From Reticulitermes speratus (Eukaryota; Arthropoda; Insecta; Blattodea; Rhinotermitidae): a stretch of DNA of 64,000 bases. The stretch lies in assembly GCA_021186555.1 (NCBI GenBank), contig JAJKFL010000026.1, positions 1,860,001-1,924,000 of the forward strand, given 5' to 3'. A program made the translations under genes and the position numbers. The notes below the pieces were generated by a model. That model ran no database searches. It had not been told where the DNA came from and saw only the letters and a program-made list of their open reading frames with translations. Below are positions 21,601-31,000 of this stretch, piece by piece (the first letter of the stretch is position 1; each line of letters begins with the position of its first letter).

Positions 21601-24600
21601 GTTTCTTGATTTATTGACATTTGTCTTATATAGACTAAAACATTACTGGGCTATCATCTGTGTAATAGCCAAGTTGTTTCAGAGACAATGCTGTATCTCA
21701 TCATCATGGCTGTTGTGGTGAGAAACCATCAGCTGTTGACAGACAGGGCAGAGCACAGCGGGACAGACCCTCAATGTATGGGATTTTGACTGTTTGTGAT
21801 CACCCATATTAATACTGTCATTCTGGTTGTTTGTGATGATTCTAATGAATCAGGTATTGTGCAGATTACTGTCAGTTGTTAAGCTCTGTCTTTCATTAAG
21901 TGAGGCTGATTTCTTTCATGCATTATGGAATGAGATTCCTTCAAACTTTTTTTTCAGTTTTTTGAACCAACGAATGCACTTTTTTATTTTCGTACTTCTG
22001 TTCAATTTACCCTACATATGTTTCGGCCGTAACTCGGCCATCATCATGGCACATTGATAAGTTCACTTCACTGTTCACTGGTCCATTAAGTATTATCACA
22101 GCACTGTTACACTGTTTAAGGTTATTATTTATATTGACAATCACCGGTATACAAAACATTTAATGTATTTTATGGTTCCAAAGTGTTTTTTTTTATTAAA
22201 AATAAACTTTCATGCTAATGGGTATTTCATAATTTCTTGGAACAATGCAAATTGATTATTTTATTCCAACAAATGCACTACACTGTTTTAGTGTTTTCTT
22301 GTCCCTACATGTTTCGGCCCAAGGAGTGCCGAAACATGTAGGGACAAGAAAACACTAAAACAGTGTAGTGCATTTGTTGGAATGAAATAATTATTTAATT
22401 ACTGAAATGCACGGTATATATAATATAAAGTGCAAATGGAGTCTGATGTTTGTGAGGATTTTATATCAGTGCCAACTGATCATGAACTTTGAAACCCTAC
22501 TGTATATGTGTGTGTGTGCGCACATGCAAGTGCACACAGAGTATTTTTATCACTGGACTGAGCACTGCAGAGACCTGCTCTATGGAGAGCAATCTGGAGA
22601 TTAAAACACTGTGTGTGTGTCTAAATATTATATACATGTTGCATCTTAAGTCTGTCCTTCCATGCTTCTTCCAATGACTGCTGGTTCCTTACCAGAGCAC
22701 ACCTGATGATGGAAACAGCGCAGGTCTCCAAAAAGTTGGAATTTGACCGACAGTAGCGTATGACACAGCTGATAGCCCAAGAACACTTAGTAAAATACAT
22801 GTGCCTGAATGCTTGAAGTCTTGCACTTGTCTTGTACATCTTATGTTCATTGCTATGCATATCTACTATGTTGTGTGCAAGCAGCATATTTATGTTGCAC
22901 AACAGTAGCATATTTAATCTTCTATTCTGTTCTGTTTATATACTCTAAGTACTCCCTGTTCACTTTGTCACTTTCTTTTCCTTTTTACAGACTGCTCTCT
23001 GCAGCACCGCCATTGATAACCCAAACAATTTAACAAAGTTTGACTTAGTTCAGCGTATAATTACTTATTTGGACACGGACACTGTGCTATTCCAGACAAG
23101 TGTAAGTATTCACCATACATAACTTTTGATTTAAAATTAGATTATGCCCATGTCACTACGGGCCAGTAACAGGCTTTTTTGAATTGACTAATTACCTAAC
23201 TAACTCCACGAAGCAGAGTCCTTGAAATGCTAACAGTTTTTCAGGTAGTCAAGAAACTTCTACATTTTATTCAATCTGAATGTTCGTCACAGTGTTAACA
23301 ACACCACACCAATTGTCCCTAGCCTGAGCCAGAATAATCCACTCAATGCCCTCCCATTCTACTTCTTTAATATTCGTAATAATGTTATCCTCCCATCTAT
23401 GCCTAGGCCTTTCCACTCATCACTTTCCTTCACACTTGCACACCAAAACCCTGTATGCTATTCTTTTCTTCACCATACATGCCACATGCCCCACCCATCT
23501 CATTCTTCTTGATTTGATCACCAAAATAATGTTTTGGGAGGAGTGCAAATCATGAAGCTCGCTCACTATGAAATTTTCTCTAGTCTCACGTTACTTCCTC
23601 CCTCTTAGGAACCTTTAGGGTGCACAGAATGTTAGGCGTTTCCGGACTAGCCAATTGACTATTGCCTACTGAACAAGGAGCTGCTCCATAACGTTAGTCA
23701 ATGTGAATAAACAAAGCTGTAAATTTCAACTGTATTCACAGGCAGCAGACAGAGCCTCTTAACCCATTCACAATGGGCGCTGGAGTGCACTTGGATGCCT
23801 GCCAGTTCTGGTCAAAAACTGTGACCTCTGTCACAAGCGACATGTATTGAAAGAAAAAAACAATGACATTTCACATTTATATTTTTTAAATGGTTAAAGA
23901 TTAAAAATATATATATAAACACATAATATGTAAAGCGTTAAACGAGGACTTACCGTGTCTTTACACTGGAACATTATGCACTAGAGCCATGCTGTTCTAG
24001 GAAGCAGACGAACTGTATGAACTGCAGCTACAAGAGTGGCAGCCCGTACTGAACTGGTTCTGCAAGCGCTATGATGTCAAGCTTGAGGCTACACGAGATA
24101 TTTCTGGCCCCACTATCAGTCAAGAAACTAAGAGTGTGCTTACAAAACATCTTCTGTCATATAATTTTTGGGCTGTTCATGGTAGGTATTACATTGCTTT
24201 TGAATTAACTGAAAATGTCTGAAAACAAAGTACTAATGAAAAGATTCAGCCTTCAGATAGGTGGGAATACTGGGGATACGTTTGTCTTCAGTGTCAAACG
24301 TAGTTCTGTCTCATAGCACTAAATGGTTTACTGCCAATAAGCTGGTCCTACATCTAGATAAAATGAATACAATAAAGTTTATAACTAATAGTTCTCCACC
24401 ATATCCACCAAGTATTGGCTATAATGAAAAATATACAGAAGAATATGTAAATACACAATTCCTTGGTTCACAAATGGATAGTGTGGAAGAACCATATCAA
24501 TGAGATGATGTTATGTTACGTAGTTGGATCAATGTTTCACATCAGCAACACCATCACTCTCAGATCAATTTATTTTGCCTATTTTCACTCTGTATTGAAA

Positions 24601-27600
24601 TATAGAATAATTCAGGGGACAGGGATAATTTGTCTTACAGTAAAAAAAAAAAATATTTACTCTACAAAAGAAGATTGTTAGAATTATGGTTGGCACAAAA
24701 CCTAGAAATTGATGCAAAAGTCTGTTTAAGAGATTAAAGGTTTTACCTCTTCCATGTGAATACGTATCCTTTAGTGAACTTCATTGTAAGTAACCACAAA
24801 ATTTTGAACAGATTCAGCTGTACACGGTATTAATACAAGGAATAACATCCTCACAGGCCAACTGCCAACCTTTTATGTTTTCAGTACAGTGCTACCATCA
24901 AGATATTCAACAGCTTGCCCTGTAGACTCGCAAGTCTTACGAATGACACAGCTCAGTTTAAAGTAGCATTAAGACGATAATTAAATGCACAAACCTTTTA
25001 CTCTTTTGATGGATTTATAATGTTTAAAATGACCCCTAATCTTGTTCTCAGTTGTAGATAGTGGATTTATTGTAACATTTTAATACTGTATGTGAAATGC
25101 TTATAATAGTTTTGTATTGTGTATTATGTACTTTTATTACTTATTCCGCATCCGTCACTCTGACAAAATTCTGAATCCATGGAATGTAATATGTGTATGT
25201 ATGTACGTACGTGTATGCTGCCAAAGACCAAGAATACTGGGAATATTGTTAAAGTACACAATACAGATTAGTGAGTGACATGTACACTGCTAAGACACAC
25301 ACCAACATTGCACAGGAATAAAGAATTAAAACTAATCTCAGAGTGGGATGCCTTGGATTGGGGACTTGGTAAAAAGGTCAGGTTGTCTCTGTATGCACCA
25401 TGAAGGCATACAGGGGGATTGGAAGTTTGGCTCCACTCATTCTTGACCAACAGTAGATGGAGGTGAATCATCATCATGCCCTGGCCACTTTGCTGCCTGG
25501 GGAAAGAAGCCCCTGTAGTCACTGAATGGGAGACTGGTTGGGCCCCAGAACCGGTCTGGATATTTTGGAGAAGAGGAAAATATCTTTTACTTACTGGGAT
25601 TCAAACCCCAGATCATCCAGCCTAGAAACTAGTCACTATACCAATTACACTACTACAGCCCCCTTGGGGGTTCTGTGAAGAGTCATTTTAGAGAATAGAA
25701 TAATTTGTGTTTCAAACATTAAAGTTAAAATTGAAATTATGGATTTAGGATCACTGAAATTGAACTTTAAACTAGGGAAAACATGAAATGAGGATTCCCC
25801 TGTGAGGTGTCTGACCATAAGTTACTGCCGAACACTTTCCGTAACTTTCCACTTCAGTTAATACTATATCATTTGTTGTGCTGCAAACAGGTTTCAGTTT
25901 TGGAGTTGAAGCACTGAAATCTGTAATTCTGACTCTATGCTGTGTAGAGAGGCACATCAGTGTTGAAAGGGCAGTGCTGCTCTCTAGACTAGAAGAAGAG
26001 TTCCAGGTAAAGAATATAAAATTGAATTGTATGTAATACTAGATGAAGTGACTCAGATACAGTTGCTAGCCTTCTCAATATCACATTGTGTTGCAGTTAA
26101 AGTAAGGTTTAATCATGTAATTTTAAAAAAATTATACTATGATGAGATTAAAATATACAGAACTATAATTCTGTTGTTTCGCATGGGCATAAAATGTGGT
26201 ATCTCACATTAAAGAAAGAAATTAGGCTGAGAATATTTGCAAATAGGGTGTTGATGAAGATATCTGGGCCTAAGAGGGAGGAAGAAACAGGAGATTTGAG
26301 AAAACTGCATAATGAGGAGCTTCATAATTTGTACTCCTCACCAGACATTTAGGCAAGTCATAACAATGCTTATAATTCTGCTCCAATCAAGACAGAGCTC
26401 ACTCTTGTACCAACTGAAGGCTTTCTTTCATATGGTATCCTGTTTATAATGCACATTACATTTTTTAAACTTGTTCTTATGCAGGCTTTCTCCAAGGTGA
26501 TAATTTCAGCTCTTCTTTGCAAAGTATCATGTTTGGACACGAAAGTGATAAGAACATACAATTCTTTGTCCGTCAGTGGTCTGACGCTGCACTGGATGGT
26601 TAGGTATGACGAGTTATGTGACCTGTAGACATGCTGCAAGACATCATGACTCACCATGCCATCAAGTTCACACATGAGTAGCACAGCCAGGCCTTCCAAG
26701 TAATCTTTCCTTCAGGTTTGCCCACCAAAACTCTGTATGCATTTCTCTTCTCCCCCTTTGTGCCACATGCCCCCTCCCCCCTCTCATCCTCCTTGATCTG
26801 ATCACCCAAATAATATTTGGTAAAGGGCATACAACATGAAGTTCCACATCTTGCAGGTTTCTCCATTCTCCTGTTTCTTCCTCCCTCTCAGGTCCAAGTA
26901 CGTTCTTCAGCACCGTATTCTCACACACCCTCAGCTTATGTTCTTCCCCCCAAGTGAGACCCAACTTTCACACCCATACACAATAAAAGGCAAATGGGAA
27001 AACAAAAGATTCTGGACAAAATGGTAGCAGGCATTCCATGAATTTAATCTGCTCTTAATTTCTTCATACATGCGTATTTGTTACGGCTGTTCTAAAATAT
27101 TTGAACTTTGCTACATTTTCAAAATCTTCACTGAATATAATGAAACTTCACCCCATTTAACATTTCTCAGTTTATGGTTTTCCTTCATTTAACATACTAT
27201 TTGAATGACCTCAGCGTTAGTGATATTTCTGCCATTTCGTATTCAAACACACTACTCCCCAAAGAAGCCTTAAATGAGGGTTACACTGTTCTGTTAGGAT
27301 AAGATGGGAGGGGCATGTAGCATGTACATGAGTGATACAAATGCATGTAGAATTTTAGCCAGAAAACATGAAAGGAAGATCAAACTTATTGGAAAGACAG
27401 TTTTAAAATTCATCTTAAAAATAGGGGTGACAGTGCACAGGGAATTTCTTCAATAGCTGGGCAGCTATCAGCTTCTCACAAAGGACTCTACAAGTGTCTT
27501 AAGTAAATATGTGTCTTATTTAACAATTCTATCAATTGCTAAGATTATATAGCATTGGTGATAGACGAATAAATGAGTATGGAGGAGTGATGGAATGATA

Positions 27601-27970
27601 ATGACAACAGAAAACCAAAGTACTCAGAGAAGACCTAGCCCAGTGCAACTTTGTCCACTCCCAAGTCCAATGCGGACTGGCCTGGGATCAAACGCAGGCC
27701 TCCACAGTCAGAGACCAGCATCTAACCACCCAAGCTATGATACGGCCAAAGGAGGACTCTGTTCCATATAGTTGGTTTAATTACTGTGACGATGTGTATT
27801 AATGTATTTTGTCTGTCTCTTCTCAGAGTGGTCACTGGGGTCGTGTTGAATGGGCTCATGACTTGAGTCAGCAGGAGACACAGGCTCGATTAGCAGCAGC
27901 TGTACTCTTCATTCATCTGAATTCTTCCTCTACATTTGTACAGTCCAAGCAGCAATTTGTAGCAACATAA
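16883..27970 (+). CDS. ATPAF2: ATP synthase mitochondrial F1 complex assembly factor 2 (Atp12)
   Basis: Six exons: 16883-17000, 18900-19090, 22991-23101, 24001-24181, 25891-26006 and 27827-27970. Phases match at every junction and give 286 residues (human 289). Residues 1-39 ([16 protein letters not shown]...) are basic, rich in aromatic residues and free of acids until the junction, as expected for a mitochondrial presequence. The ATP12 domain follows, with [68 protein letters not shown] and WGRVEWAHD. The family is a matrix chaperone that binds the F1 alpha subunit before it joins beta. The start at 16883 is preferred because it is the only ATG whose frame reaches the 17000 donor in the phase needed by exon 2. 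An AATAAA follows 22 bases after the stop. Introns are filled with repeats. Confidence 0.93.
17817..17975 (-). mobile_element. tRNA-derived SINE head, family B
   Basis: The minus strand reads a tRNA-like block: box A around GTGCAATTGGTTGAG and box B GGTTCGATTCCCG. The same body (GTCGACCCCAGGGCCATAGT on the plus strand) recurs at 43570-43872. A run of C follows the tRNA end in both copies. Confidence 0.75.
18300..18775. mobile_element. foldback element with degenerate hammerhead relic
   Basis: Left arm 18320-18395 (GGTACAAAAATGGAAATTGG, AGCTACATGGATTAGTGTTA) and right arm 18660-18755 are inverse copies. Near the right end CTGAAGATAACCG and AAAACATGTAG resemble a decayed hammerhead. An ACT/AAT microsatellite (about 18566-18641) sits in the loop. 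Confidence 0.6.
18566..18641. repeat. (ACT)n/(AAT)n microsatellite
   Basis: About twenty trinucleotide units, mostly ACT, changing to AAT at the right end, within an ATPAF2 intron. Confidence 0.95.
19150..19660. mobile_element. foldback element with 14-bp target-site duplication
   Basis: The direct repeat AACAAAGCACAATA flanks the element exactly (19136-19149 and 19661-19674). Inside, arms of about 130 bp starting at GTTGCTTAAAATCCTCTGGG (19181) and ending at 19660 are inverse copies. A unique roughly 31-bp end (GTAATTGAAGGCTTCCGCC) is present only on the left, and the same asymmetry is seen in the copy at 39926-40183. Both arms contain the CTGAAGA / stem II hammerhead framework, but in both the GAAA reads AAAA. 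It lies in an ATPAF2 intron. Confidence 0.85.
20360..20650. mobile_element. foldback element
   Basis: The block TTCAGACAAATGTACACAGT with TTCATG and CAACACAAC at 20376-20420 is inverted at about 20593-20640. A hammerhead-like core sits at the inner end of the left arm. Confidence 0.65.
20411..20455 (-). ncRNA. hammerhead ribozyme-like motif, conserved core
   Basis: The minus strand reads CUGAAGA (20449-20443), U, stem II GAACC/GGUUC with a 7-nt loop, GAAA (20424-20421) and then the palindrome ACAUGU. CUGANGA and GAAA are both intact, but pairing of stem I is weak. Confidence 0.6.
20777..21563. repeat. 65-bp tandem repeat, 12 copies
   Basis: About 12 head-to-tail 65-bp units (CACGTCACTGTCAAGTTGTC ... 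CTGCCATACTAG) with very high identity, in an ATPAF2 intron. Two variant sites change together: units are either CACGTC with CAGGGTG or CACATC with CAGGATG. Confidence 0.95.
22011..22052 (-). ncRNA. hammerhead-like motif with one core change
   Basis: The minus strand has stem II GGCCG/CGGCC with a 5-nt loop, GAAA, CAUAUG and GUA|GGG. The first core base is A instead of C (AUGAUGA), so it is probably inactive. Confidence 0.55.
22256..22391. repeat. 63-bp near-perfect palindrome
   Basis: Arms 22256-22318 and 22328-22391 are inverse copies around the 9-base loop CCAAGGAGT. Each arm ends with the GCCGAAACATGTAGGG half of a hammerhead (GAAA, short stem III and stem I), but CUGANGA is missing, as if two half-motifs were fused. 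Confidence 0.85.
23290..23630 (-). mobile_element. non-LTR retrotransposon 3' fragment
   Basis: Reverse-strand sequence matches the C-terminal LINE fragments elsewhere in the window, for example CCACCCATCTCATTCTTCTT and CCACATGCCCC on the plus strand, the complement of the SRRMRWAGHV region. Frames are broken. Confidence 0.65.
24290..25010 (+). mobile_element. jockey-like LINE reverse transcriptase relic
   Basis: Plus-strand frames contain [20 protein letters not shown], then [29 protein letters not shown] and a decayed C-terminus ([16 protein letters not shown], then a LRRYLN-like region). These are the palm/thumb and tail of jockey-clade reverse transcriptases. Several frameshifts show it is dead. 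It lies in an ATPAF2 intron. Confidence 0.82.
25360..25670 (-). mobile_element. Talua-like SINE (family A)
   Basis: The tRNA-like head is at the right (plus strand GGGATTCAAACCCCAGATCA, TATACCAATTACACTACTAC), and the body and tail extend leftward to the CACCATGAAGGCATACAGG segment. Confidence 0.82.
26150..26350 (+). mobile_element. non-LTR retrotransposon fragment
   Basis: Broken frames read [19 protein letters not shown], then [30 protein letters not shown]. It faces the opposite-strand copy at 26690-27060. Confidence 0.75.
26690..27060 (-). mobile_element. non-LTR retrotransposon fragment
   Basis: The minus strand encodes [52 protein letters not shown] and a [11 protein letters not shown] tail, split over two frames. 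Confidence 0.78.
27285..27500 (+). mobile_element. non-LTR retrotransposon 3' end
   Basis: It begins [15 protein letters not shown] and ends with the family's non-coding tail (GGGAATTTCTTCAATAGCTG, AGCTTCTCAC). Frames are decayed. Confidence 0.6.
27540..27750 (-). mobile_element. tRNA-derived SINE, family C
   Basis: The minus strand starts GGCCGTATCATAGCTTGGGT (box A), then GTTTGATCCCAGGCC (box B-like), then the family C body ending AATGCTATATAATCT. It ends about 75 bp before ATPAF2 exon 6. Confidence 0.75.
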
Positions 27971-27992
27971 ATACCACATGTACAGCACTGCA

Positions 27993-27998
27993 AATAAA
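27993..27998 (+). terminator. AATAAA polyadenylation signal of ATPAF2
   Basis: A canonical AATAAA lies 22 bases after the ATPAF2 stop and 11 bases before the last base of the opposing mTERF coding region. Cleavage 10-30 bases downstream would fall inside the mTERF coding sequence, antisense to it. Confidence 0.7.
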
Positions 27999-28008
27999 AC
28001 TAATCACA

Positions 28009-31000
28009 TCATTGGTTTTGCTTTCTTACCACATGTTCTAAAAACTGTGTATACTGACGCTTGCTTTTACACAGCACTATGAGAGAGTATGGATTGTAAC
28101 CCAAGTTCCTCAGTTCTGTGAGACGTGATTTAGTTGTCTCAAGACTATGAAGCAATATTCGAGGCACCTGGCATACTTGCTGAGGTGTGAATCCTTCTCC
28201 ATACACAAAATCAAATATCTCCTTCAATTTGGAAACATGAACTCTTATTAGCGATGGGTATTTTGAACTCAAATATTCTACTGTTTCAATATCACACTGC
28301 AGTTGTTGACACAGGTATTCAACCACAGAATTTTCTCCAAGAAGCTGTTTTCTCATAGACGCCCTCCACAGTGTACTGCAAAGAAAGAGAGTTGAGGTTC
28401 TCATTGTGGTAAACATTAGATTATGGTCTGCTGCGATGTGATGCCATGTATTTTGGTACAAATGGACCAACACTTCAGAACAACCCATCCATCAAACTAC
28501 TTGGTGTCACATGCTATAAGGCAGTAATCAAAAAAGATATGCAGAGAATTCTATCCTTTGCATACTGCGTAGCTGTATTACAGTTTACTGAATAGTCCAA
28601 CCGCCTGTACACACTTTACCATTTTATTTACGAGTGACATATGCACTTCAGTCCTCATGCATCTGATCCTCTCTAGTATAAAAAAAAAAGAGAAAGAGAA
28701 AGAAAAGAGAAGAAAAGTAAAGTTAAGTTAAGTTTTCACTGTCCACAACATGAAGGCATATAGAGGGAGCAGAGGTATAGCTCCACTCATTCTTAACCTT
28801 GGTATTTGATGGAGGTGAGTGGTTAACTTCATGCCCCAGCCACTTTATCCCTGGGAAAGAAGCCTGGTACCCACTGAGTAGGAGGCTGGGTGGGCCCAGA
28901 GCCGGTCTGGACATTTTGGAGAAGAAAAAAAATCTCTTGTCCCTATCGGAATTTGAACCCCAGACCGACCAGCCCGTAGCGTAGTTGCTATACCAACTAC
29001 GCTACCCCGGCTCCCCATCCCATACCCTCTCTGAAATCTCACAAAACGTAGAAGAAAGATATTATCCATCATTCATACAGACAAGAAGCATCATAAATAT
29101 GAGGTAGATATGTAGATGACATATGTATAATTTGTAACACATTCTAGATGATCACAACATGATGCACAAAAAAGATAAAAAAAATACACATCCTGCATTT
29201 AAACATATTTAGAGGTGACCATCAGCAGGCACATGAAAATAAGTATATATCAAAGGATTATACGACCGGTAGTTACTTATGGAGCGGAGGCATGGACAAT
29301 GACTAAGAAGGAGGAGGAGATGCTGAGAAGATGGGAAAGGAAGATACTCAGGGGAATATATGGAGCAGTGAGGGAGGGAGAGGAATGGAGAATAAGAACA
29401 AATGGCGAAATACAGCAGTTATATCAAAAGCCGGACATAGTTGTGGAAATGAAAAGGGCAAGAATGAGATGGGCAGGGCATGTACAAAGAATGCCAGAAG
29501 AAAGAGTGGTAAAGAAAATTTTCAATGGACAACCAGGGGGCAGCAGGAGGAAGGGAAGGCCCAGACTGAGATGGGTGGACGATATGGAGGAAGATCTGAA
29601 GAAAATAGGAATAAGAGGATGGAGAAGGATGGCAGAGGATAGAGAGGGATGGAGGCAGGCTATTGCAGAGGTCCAGGCCCTTCAAGGGCTGTAGCACCGC
29701 AGATGATGATGATAATGTGTCACCAGGTATGTACTACACACACACACAGTCTTATGATACACAACACAACTGGTGGAGCTGGGGCAGCTGTCAGCACAGT
29801 GAACAGGCTATTGGCTGGATGGTCCGACACATAAATGCTGGGAGAGGCAAAGGGGCAAGAGACTTTTCCCTTCTCCAAAATGTCCATACCAGCTATTAGG
29901 CTCACTCAGCCTCCTACTTGATGGGTACTGGTGGTTTCTCCCCCGAGGTAAAGTGGCCAGGTTGAGGCTAATTACTCACCTCCATCTCGTGCTGAGGTTA
30001 AGAATGAGATGCCTATACCTCTACTCCCCCTGTGCGCCTTCACGGTGTAAACAGGGACAACCATAACTTTATGTTTACACCTAATCATCCGACAGAACAT
30101 CAGTTTGCAGATACATGGTCAACAGAATGAACCAAATACCAATTATGCTTGAAGAAAAATGAAAGGATTATAGTACATCCCATTTAGCGCATAACTACAA
30201 AATAAATCTACACCAAATAAGACAAGAAATAAAATCAGATGGGTAAAATTCAAATGTGTGTATCAACACAAGGACAATCACAAACATCTTCAGAAATACT
30301 CATTACAAGATAGCATATAAAGGTAAAATTTTCGTTGTTCAGGCCACAAAGGCACACAGGAGGAGAAGAGGTATAGATCCACTCAATCTTGACCATCTTC
30401 GGCCTCTGCACCACTTTCTGACGTGCTGCACTCTCATTACACCATCATCACAAACCTCTATCAAATGACAGTAAATTCTGATGGGGGAAATGTGTTTCAC
30501 CCAGACACACTGAATCACACTACAAACTTTTCACAGGACCCAGTTTCCAATGTCGCTGCCACTGCACATCAACATGTCACCTGAATAGCATCTGACTGAC
30601 CAAATGAATCATGCATCACCTACTACATGTTACCCCTAACACAAGTGCAACCTCCCATACACAAATAAAATGCTTAATTCAGGGGTGCACAAATCCCAGG
30701 TGCCAGGTCACCATGGCAACTAAATTTTGTATGGTGGCATCTGATGCTTGTGGGTCCTCAGTATAGAACTTGCTTCATGTCATGCTCTTGGCTCCTCAGA
30801 TTTTGAAGTGGTTACCAGATTTTTCGAAAATGTGCACACCCCTGGCTTAAATAACACGAAAGTTACAAGCTAGGAAACCTTACTTATTGAACATGCTGCA
30901 CGGATCTCATTATTCACACTTGAAACACTTTAGGGCATCAAATCATAATTGTTCAGGATAACAGTGTAAGATCTTCATCATACAATGTCAACAAGTAAGT

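Larger units (their letters stand above)
21776..22502 (+). mobile_element. pogo/Tigger-like repeat with nested foldback
   Basis: The left part (CTTTCATTAAGTGAGGCTGA) and the right end (GATCATGAACTTTGAAACCC, then TACTG followed by TA) match the related element at 47826-48522. The middle is occupied by a hammerhead fragment and a 63-bp palindrome. Confidence 0.6.
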
